Origin: Mytilus edulis
Lineage: Eukaryota > Mollusca > Bivalvia > Mytilida > Mytilidae
Assembly: GCF_963676685.1 (NCBI RefSeq)
Contig: NC_092349.1
Location: 60,185,431 to 60,249,430 of the forward strand
Direction: 5' to 3'
Length of the DNA: 64,000 nt
Under the pieces are notes generated by a model, which was not told the DNA's origin, did not search any database, and saw only the letters and a list, made by a program, of their open reading frames with translations. Both the position numbers and the translations under genes were made by a program. Shown one piece after another: positions 38,401-45,485 of the stretch; position 1 is the first letter of the stretch; each line of letters begins with the position of its first letter.

Positions 38401-40172
38401 CGTACACTAGTCAGTTCATGCAGAGACGAGCAATAACACCTGGTCCCAGCAAATCTGAAAGTAAAATGGAACCAGTCAGAAGGTCACGGACGCCTGGTCC
38501 AAATGAACATTCTTTGAGGCGATCCGAAAATTTCGAAATGGACCTTAATGAAACAAATACAAACAACACGCCACGTAAGCAAAATGTAAGAACGAGTGCT
38601 AACTTCAGCGAGCCACGACAAAGCAGAACAGTGCCATCTAGCCCTGTCGTACAAAGGCGACCTATAACTCCTAGTGGACTTTCCAGACAAACCGCAGTTG
38701 ACGAAGAAACTGTTATCATGGTAGATAGGAGCAAAGGACAACACTGTTTAAGTGTTCAAAGAAATGGAGAATCGGCTTATAAAAGTCCTAAACCTAGTTC
38801 TAGTCGAATTATAGCTAGATCTCCTGCTGCTGGAAGATCAAAACAAAACGATATCGATGCAACAGAACGGAATCGATTGCGTTCGAAAAGTGTTGATGTT
38901 ACACAACAAAATACTCGGAGTAAGAGTATTGACAGAACACGAAATAGAAATGAGTCCGGTGAAGTTGTTCTTTCTGTAAACAAAACTGATGGGTCTCATG
39001 TTATCAATAAAAGAACCGAAGCCTGGGTCGAGGATGCGGTAAAAACTGTTGCCAAGACTCGTCATGGGTCAAAATTAAACAAGTCTTTGTCTCATGGCTA
39101 TCAGAGATCAAAAACTCCAAGTCCAATGGACATGCGAAATCATAAATCAAAGTCACTGGACGAAATCAAGGCAGAACTTTCACTGCCAATCAATGGAATA
39201 AGTTTAAACACAGAAGCTCTTGAAGCGCCTCCTGAAGACCCAGAAATGTATGCAACCATGGATAAATTATTCAAAGAAATGAGAAAGAATGAATTACGGG
39301 CCTCTGTGAATGAAACTCCAGGAACAGCTCCGAATGATATTACAAATGGCATTAATGATGATGAATATTCATTAGACAGTAATGAAAATGTAAAAAGGAA
39401 AGTGTCTGTACCATCTCGACCATCAAGTAGACAATCAACACCGTCACGTGAGTCTGTGAAAAGTACACCGTCTAGACCGAAAACACCGTCAATGTCACGG
39501 TCTAGTTCGTCCTCTCAACCTATAAATAGACCTGCATCAACACCTCCACGACCTTGTACTCCAACAAGGTCAAGAACATCTTCTCGACGATCAAGTATGC
39601 ATTCTGAGGAATCATCTGCTTCTTCGGATCAAATCAAAAGGTCAAACTCTAACCATGCCACAATATTAGTTTCAAAAATTAAAGAAATGCTTAATGTTAA
39701 ACCACGAAAAGATGATATCAATGGTCCTAAAACCAGGATTCCTGCACCCGCTTCCTTGTCTAAATCAGGGAAGTCGAGGTCTTTTTCAAATTTATGTGCT
39801 GCAACTGAAAAAGACAATCCGTATAGCCGACAATCCTCTGGAAGTAATATGTCAAACGGTGGCTTAAATGGGGACGTGTTTGATGATTATGATGAATGTG
39901 GAAACGAGGTTGGATTCTATTCAAGAAATAATGGAAGTGACAGTAGCTCTGACAAAAGTGATAAATATAGATCAGGGTCGGGTTCTAAAACACCGGTTCC
40001 TAAAATAGCAACGCCGCTGTCTACCGGAAGGACATCATTATTGAATAATCCAAGAGACAATTCTTCACGCTCTTCCTCAAAACTAATTAGAGCAGTATCG
40101 GCATCTAGTTTATCAAGTACTACTTCCCAGACATGGTCTTACACGGCTGGTGAAGATGACGGGTATGTGTAA
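1842..40172 (+). CDS. GAS2L: GAS2-like actin-microtubule linker protein (whole gene, 5 coding exons)
   Basis: Coding exons 1842-2444, 22533-22640, 24129-24225, 30505-31003 and 36593-40172 join in phases 0, 0, 1 and 2 to give 4887 nt, or 1628 residues. Order of parts: GAS2-type calponin-homology domain (about residues 20-180), GAR domain (about 202-270), then roughly 1350 residues of Ser/Thr/Pro/Arg-rich, probably disordered tail. Family knowledge: CH binds F-actin, GAR binds microtubules, and the tail of GAS2L1-3 and Drosophila Pickled eggs recruits EB1, so the product should cross-link actin and growing microtubule ends in the cytoplasm. Seen here: SxIP-like motifs STIP (residues 710-713), SLIP (931-934) and the variant TRIP (1483-1486), each near prolines or basic residues. 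The protein is much longer than vertebrate GAS2L1-3 (about 680-880 residues). The first intron is about 20 kb and could hold alternative promoters. CH plus GAR order is diagnostic of the family. The exact orthologue (GAS2L1, 2 or 3) cannot be assigned. Confidence 0.95.
4701..4880 (-). repeat. Degraded 'ggatcc...ttccaacc' interspersed repeat
   Basis: It contains 'agggttccaacc', 'ggaaggttccaacacc' and 'ccccacacatggatccgacactg'. This resembles the better-preserved elements at 25752-25915 and 35275-35450, which end in 'ggatccgccactgg' or its complement. It is heavily mutated, so its borders are approximate. Confidence 0.35.
5385..5505. repeat. Short A+T-rich tandem motif cluster
   Basis: An irregular series of about 10-20 bp units containing 'aataattacaa' and 'aataatcacaatcag' (for example at 5390, 5412, 5450, 5475 and 5492). 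This is low-complexity DNA with no coding potential. Confidence 0.45.
7360..7475 (+). repeat. Interspersed repeat A ('gatatgatt...gagacaact...gtcacc')
   Basis: The copy reads 'gatgtgatatgattgttaat gagacaact', then 'caactatacggtcaccgta cgaccttca'. It is clearly related to 54931-55090 (same strand) and to inverted copies near 10.95 and 13.85 kb. I recall this element as abundant in mytilids; no coding sequence is seen. Confidence 0.6.
10930..11055 (-). repeat. Interspersed repeat A, inverted copy
   Basis: It reads 'gttgaagaccgtaccttgac' through 'gattggcactcataccgcat', the reverse complement of the sequence at 54931-55090. It is diverged. Confidence 0.55.
13826..13928 (-). repeat. Interspersed repeat A, inverted copy
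   Basis: It reads 'gttgaaggccgtacagtgac' through 'gtctcattggcaatcatacc acatcttctttttta'. This is the best-preserved inverted copy of repeat A and ends in a short T/A tail. Confidence 0.65.
14637..15645. repeat. Old diverged tandem array inside intron 1
   Basis: At least four diverged units follow each other. Each contains, in order, 'tgtcagata' or 'gtcaataag', 'tttgtcctg' or similar, 'attatcctttcatgacctta', 'gcatcgtg', 'aatgttttgact', 'atgcaaacatttcagtattt', 'cttacaactgttacaag', 'attaaaaaca gcttgaacatt' and 'atatcaact'. Units start near 14637, 14940, 15082 and 15380; the second is shortened. The array explains the weak open frame at 15078-15311, which I do not regard as a gene. Confidence 0.7.
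16186..17392 (+). mobile_element. Bivalve 'GCTCACCT...AGGTGAGC' interspersed repeat
   Basis: The element starts with 'tagctcacctgtcccaaag' and ends with 'aaggtgagcgacacaggctc tttagagcc', so its ends carry short inverted sequences (gctcacct / aggtgagc). The body contains 'tcttctcctctgaaactact gggcc', 'acttggccacaatcatcat' and 'aaatggtcagttgacccctt'. I recall this sequence as very abundant across bivalves. No transposase is present, so it is non-autonomous. It has an internal direct duplication: the stretch from 'atcggataaccggttgtta' recurs 325 bp later (16521 and 16846), and a third partial repeat starts at about 17116. The open frame at 16631-16846 lies within it and is not a gene. Confidence 0.75.
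17395..17695 (+). repeat. Long pyrimidine-rich tract
   Basis: About 300 bases are strongly enriched in C and T on the plus strand, with recurring 'tttctccttctggttcttc', 'catgtctcc' and 'ctttcattctcc'. The 108-codon open frame inside it (17370-17696) is Phe/Leu/Ser-rich because of the base composition and is not a gene. The same CT-rich sequence also lies just before the GCTCACCT repeat (16150-16185). Confidence 0.6.
20638..20691 (+). CDS. Candidate alternative first or cassette exon of the GAS2-like gene
   Basis: Hypothetical. A strong donor (GAG|GTAAGG) lies at 20691/20692. Read back in phase 0, the frame is open through VDAE, IDPHN and GISAS to an ATG at 20647 with A at -3 and G at +4. Just upstream is an AG (20636-20637), so the block could also be a 54-nt internal exon, phase 0 at both ends, inserting 18 residues between SLDEM and VKWLAGRC without a frame change. 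Used as a first exon it would give [15 protein letters not shown] joined to the GAR exon, an isoform lacking the CH domain; MGxxxS is an N-myristoylation-type start. Base composition is richer in G+C than its surroundings. No transcript evidence is available to me, and the acceptor tract is weak. It could equally be chance. Confidence 0.3.
20692..22532. other. GAS2-like intron 1, 3' part
   Basis: No recognised gene. Overlapping open frames of 132 and 118 codons lie on opposite strands at 21373-21771, and one of 138 codons lies at 22190-22606. They show no family motif, and the last runs into the GAR exon in the wrong frame. I treat all of them as chance. Confidence 0.45.
20935..21005 (-). repeat. 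Fragment of interspersed repeat A
   Basis: It contains 'ggtcgtacgatgacctctgt' and 'tctttagtggacagtggtac', a diverged match to the inverted copy at 13826-13928. Confidence 0.4.
22533..22640 (+). CDS. GAS2L: GAS2-like exon 2: first half of the GAR domain
   Basis: This exon has 36 codons, phase 0 at both ends, with acceptor ttttgttttcag|GTG and donor CGG|GTAAGG. It encodes residues 202-237: [15 protein letters not shown], then [11 protein letters not shown] and TLVFVR. The RCTCP cysteines and the EGKY.IGD strand are hallmarks of the GAR (GAS2-related) microtubule-binding fold. It joins directly to SLDEM from exon 1, as in vertebrate GAS2L proteins, so no exon is required between them. Confidence 0.96.
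22641..24128. other. GAS2-like intron 2
   Basis: A 1.5-kb AT-rich intron. It contains A/T simple sequence near 22.93-22.98 kb and a perfect hairpin at 23994-24035, listed separately. No other feature is seen. Confidence 0.6.
23994..24035. repeat. Perfect 17-bp inverted repeat (hairpin) before the second GAR exon
   Basis: The arm accagggactttctata (23994-24010) is repeated as its exact complement at 24019-24035, with 8 bases between. The element ends 93 bp before the exon 3 acceptor. It could be a tiny fold-back element or an RNA hairpin. It is too far upstream, and lacks the T-run context, to be a terminator. Confidence 0.8.
24129..24225 (+). CDS. GAS2L: GAS2-like exon 3: second half of the GAR domain
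   Basis: Acceptor ttttacag|ATA and donor GGAG|GTAAGT, entering in phase 0 and leaving in phase 1. It encodes residues 238-269 plus one base: [20 protein letters not shown], then [12 protein letters not shown]. The [17 protein letters not shown] core and the closing DPCRC cysteine pair are near-invariant in GAR domains, which makes this the most diagnostic exon of the gene. Its last 33 bases and the donor are repeated about 91 bp downstream. Confidence 0.97.
24193..24374 (+). repeat. Tandem duplication of exon 3's 3' end, splice donor and adjacent intron
   Basis: Unit 1 (24193-24283) covers the codons for DPCRCNFG, the donor and about 58 bp of intron. Unit 2 (24284-24374) repeats it 91 bp downstream with scattered substitutions and about 5 extra bases near its end. 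Unit 2 would read DPCQCNYG followed by a second donor-like gtaggt in the same phase. Reading through from unit 1 meets an in-frame TAA before unit 2, and no AG lies between them, so unit 2 cannot be included as coding exon in the normal frame. Confidence 0.85.
25752..25915 (-). mobile_element. Interspersed 'ggatccgccactgg' element
   Basis: The left end reads 'gcggatccagcca' followed by a homopolymer A and G run. The right end reads 'ccccggaccccctggatccg ccactgg'. The ends are imperfect complements of each other (ggatcc...ggatcc), with G-runs and C-runs inside. The same type occurs at 35275-35450 and, decayed, at 4.7 kb. It is non-coding. The open frame on the minus strand over it (25843-26079) is not a gene. 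Confidence 0.6.
27337..27383. repeat. Small inverted repeat with nested direct repeat
   Basis: 'atacagatacagc' is followed by 'gctgtatctgtat' about 15 bases on. 'acagatatcgct' occurs inside the loop and again just downstream at about 27386. It is a short fold-back of unknown meaning. Confidence 0.5.
27876..28026. mobile_element. Fold-back element with perfect 45-bp arms
   Basis: Bases 27876-27920 (from 'agacaataactg' to 'tgtatttgtac') are repeated as an exact reverse complement at 27982-28026. A further imperfect inverted stretch follows inward ('cgaaacaggtgta' versus 'tacaccttgtttc'), leaving a loop of about 20 bases. The length and symmetry suggest a small hairpin-type MITE. Target-site duplication is not clear. 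Confidence 0.75.
28964..28984 (+). repeat. (AAT)n microsatellite
   Basis: A run of about seven 'aat' units at the end of 'gcgataaataataataataa'. Confidence 0.7.
29168..29212 (+). repeat. Fragment of interspersed repeat A
   Basis: It reads 'ggagatgtggtatgagtgcc aatgagacaa', matching the core of 54931-55090. Confidence 0.5.
29570..29885 (+). mobile_element. Interspersed element B (single copy)
   Basis: It starts at 'tatgggcactatgttttcgg tctg', continues through a 'gttcgttcgttcgctcgtcc' CGTT/CGTC-rich tract, 'agtttttgatgaagttgaaa', 'tatgatatgatctttataat' and 'cggtccattgaacatag', and ends at 'tggacacattcttgttc'. The same element forms both arms of the large palindrome at 57276-57911. It is non-coding. 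Confidence 0.65.
30505..31003 (+). CDS. GAS2L: GAS2-like exon 4: proline/serine/arginine-rich linker
   Basis: Acceptor tctatttattag|GT and donor AAG|GTAAGA; it enters in phase 1 and leaves in phase 2. It encodes residues 270-435: [19 protein letters not shown] onward. It is rich in SP/TP dipeptides flanked by K or R (for example [20 protein letters not shown]), typical of proline-directed kinase sites and of basic microtubule-binding linkers. It has a run of Ser/Asn near the middle. No fold is expected. The ATG at 30459 is intronic; the exon is entered from the acceptor. Confidence 0.93.
32325..32600 (+). repeat. Interspersed repeat C
   Basis: It includes 'gaaatagggaatatgccaaa gagacaacaa', 'cagcagaaggtcaccaacag' and 'gcgagaaattcccgcacccg g', then 'ccattggttggcttcggctg'. 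A shorter copy with the same core lies at 52424-52502. Confidence 0.6.
32807..32932 (+). repeat. Short tandem repeat, about 31-45 bp units
   Basis: Four imperfect units of 'ttattatttggtaagact' plus 'tcataaaattac' follow one another (near 32809, 32841, 32872 and 32907). Unit length varies slightly. It accounts for the minus-strand open frame at 32859-33044. Confidence 0.65.
34895..35316 (+). repeat. Direct tandem duplication of about 211 bp
   Basis: Bases from 'actgaataaaatgaatgtct' at 34895 recur from 35106 with few changes, through 'ggatccagaacttttcataa ag'. The second unit runs into the ggatcc-type element with its G-run, so the duplication includes the element's left end. High identity suggests a recent event. 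Confidence 0.8.
35275..35450 (+). mobile_element. Interspersed 'ggatcc' element with G-run
   Basis: The left end reads 'ccagtggcggatccagaac' and a run of about 13 G follows. The right end reads 'gggtccgggcccccagtccc ccttggatccgcc'. Its ends are imperfect inverted repeats. It is the same family as 25752-25915. Confidence 0.6.
36284..36506 (-). mobile_element. Interspersed repeat E, inverted copy near the last exon
   Basis: It reads 'gaggcgaaagataccagagg gacagtcaaactcataaatc', 'gccaacgccatggctaaa', 'gagcaacacgaaccccacc' and 'gtgatctcaggtgctgcag'. It is the reverse complement of the elements at 45290-45485 and 53311-53541. It lies 86 bp before the exon 5 acceptor. The minus-strand open frame over it (36139-36489) belongs to the repeat and is not a gene. 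Confidence 0.7.
36593..40172 (+). CDS. GAS2L: GAS2-like exon 5: giant last exon with disordered tail and EB1-binding-type motifs
   Basis: Acceptor ttctatttatag|G. The first base completes an Arg codon, then [12 protein letters not shown] runs into the long frame ending at TAA 40170-40172. It encodes residues 437-1628, nearly three quarters of the protein. Seen: a five-fold RPKTPxSS-like repeat (residues 583-628); SxIP-type sites STIP (37413-37424), SLIP (38076-38087) and TRIP (39732-39743); RSKS repeats near 38.88-38.94 kb; and several PSxPxSR-rich clusters. Two stretches look structured: [15 protein letters not shown] (from about residue 1245) and [20 protein letters not shown] (from about residue 1319). 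A third possible helix is [11 protein letters not shown]. The ATG at 36648 is internal (residue 455). Expected role: scaffolding at growing microtubule ends via EB1, controlled by phosphorylation of the many S/T-P sites. That role is inferred from the family. Confidence 0.95.
37032..37169 (+). repeat. In-frame RPKTPxSS protein repeat
   Basis: Five imperfect copies within exon 5: [36 protein letters not shown] and RPKTPTSN. Each carries a TP site next to basic residues, except the fourth, where P is replaced by L. It is likely a phosphorylatable basic microtubule-contact module. Confidence 0.8.
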
Positions 40173-42030
40173 AAACGATATTCTGAACAGTGATAGGCAT
40201 TTAACTGTAATACATGTATGCAGTCGTGCTTTTATTCTGCGTTGAAAAAGATACAACATATAGGCTTAATCTGGAGCTACTATATTATTTCAGCATTACA
40301 TGGATCGAAGGTCTTATAATACATACAGGAAAGAAAAAGAGTGTATAACTTATTATATTTGGAATTTTCATTCATAATCTGTCTGTGATATTTATCTTTT
40401 ATTTTACCATTTCATTCAGCTGATCTCATTTCGTGACATTTTTATCTAAAATTTTAAGTGAAATTTGATGGATCGATATACATTATTTAAAAAGGATTAA
40501 GTAAATTTTTCAGTGTATATGTAGTTATTTGATATGGAGTCTGTTTATCAGACAAGGTTTTTACCCAAGGAAATTCTGTTTGTCAATTAGTATGTTAATT
40601 CAATTATAGGTAGGACTGCTTGCGGAGCGTCCATATTTTGATGGTTACCATCATTTAGACAAGGTCATTGAACAAACTAAAAGAGTTGGATGTAGTTGGA
40701 ATATTGTTTTTATTTATGTTTCCATAAGTATCTATATTAAACAAGAATTACACATATTTTTGGTGAAGTTTTAACATTAAATAACCACTTAAAATCTGTT
40801 ATCTTGCAAATCCAACAATTAAAAAAGAAAATTAAATCCTGTTGTATAATTTGAATTAAACGGATTTTATCTCAATATAAGGATTGTATTACATGAATCA
40901 TCGCTTGTATAGAAGCTCCCTGTTCAACAAAGAAATACCTTGAATAAAATGTTATAGTTTATTGAAATACTTATTTCACAACCCGAAAAGGTATTTCATT
41001 CTTTTTGATAGGTTTACCCTCTTTACTTTAACAAATGTCTTTCGTCATAGGTTATTGCTACTAAACATTTTGTCTAACTATTAAGAGAATTAATGTATAC
41101 AGAGAAAAATCATTTCATTTAATAATGTTATAATTTTACAAATTTCTAAAACGTTAGAAAAGTACAGATATTTAAGATGTGTACACGTTACAAAAACCAC
41201 AGACAATGGAATTAGTTCTTATTGTTTGTGCCGATTACTTGATGATTACGGTATTTCGAATTCATATTCATATTTAAATAATCAATTTCGTATTTTATGC
41301 AAACGAGCATGTTTATTTGCCAGTAATTCAGATTTTTTTCTATCATGAGTAAATTCGAAACTAAACTTTCCATCTTTACATTCCATTTTTGTATATTATT
41401 TTTGTTTGGTGCATACATTGCTATCACTTTTTGTCTATGCAAGTCGTTTACAAAGATAAGAAGTGTGCATTCCCAAAATATTGGTTCTAGATTTTTCAAG
41501 TTAAAAAGCATCTGTTAATTGGCCACATTATGATATAATTCTTCAAATTTGTTGGTTAGTCAAGATTTATTTTTTGGCTGGAAACATGTGAAACAGTTAT
41601 GTTTTATTTTGTGCCTGAAGCAGACTTTTAGAGACAAAAATAGTTGAAGGTCTGTATTTCGTTATTTATCGATTGACAGGTGACTTTTAACATGGTCTAG
41701 ATTAGAAGAAAAGTGATCCTATTTATATTTAGATAAAATAGAATTATTTTTATAAATAGTTGGCTTGGTATGAAAGCTTAGTGTGTGAGTTAGATTGTAT
41801 GTAGACCCAAACTGCAAGGTAGTGGTGTGTTTATAACAGTATTATAGGTATATTTGGTTTAAGAGAGACAATTCACACATGGTAGACTAAAGAGAGGTGA
41901 CCCTCATAAGGTGTAGATGAAATCCTGTGTTATCAATAATTTAAAGCTATGTCTGTGATTATTTATTTATGTATTTTTGTGACTGTAATGACTTGCTGAC
42001 AGTATAAAATAAAGAAAATAACTTATCATT
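40173..42030 (+). other. Probable 3' UTR of the GAS2-like gene
   Basis: AT-rich DNA after the stop with no coding signature. AATAAA occurs at about 40943 and again at 42008-42013 in 'gtataaaataaagaaaat', after 'gtatttttgtgactgtaatg'. The second is my preferred poly(A) signal, because interspersed repeat H starts shortly after it. The choice is uncertain. Confidence 0.3.
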
Positions 42031-42059
42031 TGTATTATGAATTTTATAATGTCTTAGAT

Positions 42060-42480
42060 TAGACATTTCCTAATCTTCTATGTATGAAGCCTTGTTTCTG
42101 ATTGTAACTTTCCGGGTGTTAACACGAGGAGTATCATTAGTTGGGGAGCAAATGCTGATCTTTCGGGGAACTGAGTTAAACTAGGTTGAACCCGCCATGT
42201 TTTTGTAATATGCCATATACCAAGTCAGGAATATAGCAGTTGCTATCAAATAGACCGTTTCCATGTAGGTTTGTTTTTGAAGCAGTCCAGTGTGTCTGTT
42301 ATTTCTCTGTTTTCACCTTATAGTTGAGGTGTTCCCCACTATTTGGGTTTGTGACGAGGATTTGTTTTCACATAATTGATTTATGAGTATTTAACAGCGG
42401 TCTCTACTGTTGCCTTTGTTTAACCTCGATTTGTCGTAGTGTTGCTTTGTTTTTTGTTTTGTTTTGCAGTGTCTTGTTGG
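42060..42480 (+). repeat. Interspersed repeat H-related region
   Basis: It contains 'ccatataccaagtcaggaat', 'gtttgtgacgaggatttg' and 'gatttatgagtatttaacag cggtctctactgttgcc'. The same closing motif recurs at 47456-47545 and 50880-50962. Non-coding. Confidence 0.5.
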
Positions 42481-43069
42481 ATCTTATTTCTACTTTTCTA
42501 TTTGACCGTGTTGTTGTTTTTCTTTGACTTATGATTTTTGATTGCCCCTTGCATGTCTTGTCTTGGTATCTCCTTATTTTTTTTTTTTTTGGTCATGGTA
42601 TTTTCCGTCTTTGTTTATCTAATCAATTTTACTTCTATGGTATCTTCCTTTTTCATTTCAAACAGTTTTTCGAACGAAATCGTTTTGGAAGGTATCATGT
42701 TCCAATCAACTGCATTTAACCAAGTGCTTTTTTTAAGTGCTCAGACAAGGAATAGAATGGTAAGTTACTGTAATTAATGCTAATAAGCATGTTCAGATAC
42801 AAAACATATTGCGATTCAAAGAGTGGTTAAAAGGCCATTGCTCTTATGAAATTTTGTATTTTAGACAGTTATTATATCGGCGAAATTTACTACCTAGTGG
42901 AGCCAGTTAGGTACACGATGAGGAACTCCAGTGTGATTGTGAAATCTTTTGAAAGAACGAGATTGCCATAATAAATTGTTCTTTCTGGTCGATATAAAGG
43001 AAGATAATATTCCAAAATAAAATACAACAAAAAACTGGTGGGAAGGGGAAATATAAAACAATAACACAA

Positions 43070-43235
43070 CGATGAGAAAAAACATCAAAAGAGAAACAAC
43101 AATCTACAAAACACGACACAGAAAATAAAACAAATTAAGCAACACGAATCTTAAAAACAACCAGGGACTGGAACTAAAATGTCCTGGAAAGGTAAATAGT
43201 CCCGGTTATATAAGTTGCAATGGTCGTGTTGCCGT
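43070..43235 (-). repeat. Partial or diverged repeat E
   Basis: It contains 'acacgacacagaaaataaaa caaat', 'taagcaacacgaatctt' and 'ggtcgtgttgccgttgtta', giving outward-facing 'caacacga' / 'tcgtgttg' ends as in the other repeat E copies. Confidence 0.4.
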
Positions 43236-44207
43236 TGTTAGTTAAAAACAAATAAATTTGAAAGTTTGAACAGGTTTGACAAAGCTGTGTGAAAAAAGGA
43301 AAACATGGATTTTAGATGAAAAAGATACTATTCAGCGTTGGATGGTCGTACCTTTGGTTCTAATTCTGAGAGTCTTAAATACGTGATATAAATTTTAACA
43401 AGTGATTCATTTTCGAGTTTAAACACGAAATCAAGGCAAAAAAGAGTTTCAGTCGTATTTTGTCGTACTGGAGTTTGATTTTTCTCAAAGATGATCTTAA
43501 CGAATTTTCTTAATCACCAAATTAGTAAATATAAACCCACTTTATCGTAATGACATTTCACCAGACAGTGATACACAACTAGTAAAAGTAGTCTAAAAAA
43601 AAATTGGGATTGGCTTCGTTCGATGCAGATTCTTGGATGAGTAAAGACAAAACGATATTAAGGGAGGGATAGTATTAATCAAAAATAGAAACGGACAGAC
43701 ATCACAACGATCAACAGTTAGAAACACAGCATACCATAGATAAGATTTGTTATATATTCAGGTCTGGTTTGATGTTCCTATATATTCGTATCTATTAAAA
43801 AATTTCACATTTGGTATCTTCGAAGTTTATTTTTAATGAAATTAGTGAAGTACTGGGGATTCATTAATGTTTGGGTACCATTTTTCATGGATTGAGTAAA
43901 ATTTGTATCTTTAAGCATTGGCAAGGATCAACGTAAAAGTCCATATACATTTTGTAGTTCGTTGACCCTTTCAATTCGTGGTATGGAATACCCACGAAAT
44001 ACTAAGTATACGAAAATTGGTAAAACCAGAAATAATAATAAATCGGTAGTACAATCGGCCAGTCAATCAATGCCTTAAGCGAATCTGTCAAAGTAGCATC
44101 ATCTCGACAGAAAACTCCTTCAATTTCACAATCTTGTTCATTTTCTCAACCATGACTAAGACAATCATTCGCGACCTTCTACTCAATGAAGGTCAAAAAG
44201 TTATCAA

Positions 44208-44285
44208 AGGTACCAGGATTATAATTTAGTACGTCAGACACGCGTGTCGTCTACATAAGACTCATCAATGACGCTCAATATATTA
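44208..44285 (-). repeat. Interspersed repeat G, inverted copy
   Basis: 'taccaggattataatttag' is followed by 'cagacacgcgtgtcgtctac' and 'aagactcatcaatgacgctc a'. It is the reverse complement of 47806-47880 and 62790-62875. It directly adjoins the exon-like fragment at 44297. Confidence 0.65.
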
Positions 44286-44296
44286 GTAGTTTAAAT

Positions 44297-44372
44297 GTGC
44301 ATTATGAGGAATCATCTACATCTTTAGATCAAATCAAAATGTCAACTTCAATCCATGCCATAGCAAAAGTTT
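44297..44372 (+). pseudogene. Diverged fragment of GAS2-like exon 5
   Basis: These 76 bases align without gaps to 39597-39672 of exon 5, with 16 differences by eye (about 79% identity; about 83% over the first 64). Shared blocks include 'gaggaatcatct', 'gatcaaatcaaaa' and 'ccatgcca'. The reading frame is still open: HYEESSTSLDQIKMSTSIHA versus [20 protein letters not shown]. No homology to the exon is visible on either side; repeat G lies just left and repeat H begins just right. It is best read as a duplicated exon scrap carried with repeats. Use as an alternative terminal exon is possible but unsupported. Confidence 0.75.
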
Positions 44373-44384
44373 TAAATAAAGGCA

Positions 44385-45065
44385 ACAGTAGTATAACGCT
44401 GTTCAAACTCATAAATCCATGGACAAAAAACAAAATCGGAATAACAAACTAAAACTGAGGGAAACGCATTAAATATAAAAGGAGAACAACGACACAACAC
44501 TACAGTGTAACACACACAGAAACGGACCAAGCATCAGACAAAATCCCACGAGAATAACAAATATAACATCAAAACCAAATACATGAATTTGGGATAGACA
44601 AGAACCGTGACACGTCTTATCGCAATGTCAATTTACACTCAAAAATAAGAGAAAACAAACGACGCAACGTTAAATTGTAACACACACAGAAACGAACTAT
44701 AATATAACAATGGCCATATTCCTGACTTGGTACAGGACATTTTTAAAGGAAAAAATGGTGGATTGAACCTGGTTTTGTGGCATGCAAAACCTCCCCTTTT
44801 ATAGCCATGTGAAATATAACATTAAAATGACAACTCAACACCACAGGACTACAATATAAATAAATTGGAGAACACAATTGACAAAGAAACACACGAACAA
44901 CAGCCAACAAAAGGCAACAAGTTCAAAATTTTAATACGCCAGAAGTCCATTTTGTCCACACAAGATCTAATAGTGACGCCCAGATACAAAAGTTTGAAAG
45001 CCGAAACAAGCACGAAATTGAACAGCATCGAGGACCAAAAGATAAAAAAAAGTTGTGCCAAAAAC
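44385..45065 (-). repeat. Composite interspersed repeats H and G
   Basis: It includes 'gagggaaacgcattaaatat aaaaggagaacaacgacaca' and 'taacacacacagaaacgga', a second similar block at 44640-44705, then 'tattcctgacttggtacagg', and further on 'gacgcccagatacaaaag' and 'gaacagcatcgaggacc'. The block at 50795-50962 is the reverse complement of the first part, and 49821-49935 shares the end. Open frames on both strands at 44849-45110 fall inside it and are not genes. Confidence 0.6.
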
Positions 45066-45289
45066 GGCCAGAGTTTTCTGTTAAGTTACCAGAGCATCCC
45101 TATTATTTAGAATAATTTATACTTTTGCAAACAGTAAATTTATAAAATAACTATACAAAAGATGTACATGATGAAACTGAAGTATTAACTAATTACAGGA
45201 AACAACTGAAATACAAAAATTGATCAAAGTATCAAATGGTTTAGTCTTTTTGACTTAATTTTTCTGAAAAATGACTAAGATTCAAAGTC

Positions 45290-45485
45290 TTGTAACATGA
45301 TAAGACATTCCCTATTAATCTGGAGTTCGTGTTGTTTATTCTTTAGTTTTCTATGTTGTGTTATGTGTAATATCGTTTGTCTGTTTGTCCTTTTCATTTT
45401 TAGCCATGGCGATGTCAGTTTATTGTCGATTTATGGGTTTGACTGTCCCTCTGGTATATTTGTCCCTCTTTCCATTATAGCCAGA
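45290..45485 (+). mobile_element. Interspersed repeat E
   Basis: It reads 'gagttcgtgttgtttattct ttagttttctatgttgtg', 'tttttagccatggcgatgtc agttta' and 'tttgactgtccctctggtat'. Copies also occur at 36284-36506 (inverted), 53311-53541 and 59338-59530. It produces a short open frame at 45297-45536 that is not a gene. Confidence 0.7.

Noticed and set aside
37895..39352. Several minus-strand frames opposite GAS2-like exon 5
   Set aside because: They are antisense shadows of the long Ser/Thr-rich coding frame and have no motifs of their own.
41212..41511. 99-codon minus-strand frame in the 3' UTR region
   Set aside because: No family resemblance, and it sits in AT-rich probable UTR of the opposite-strand gene.
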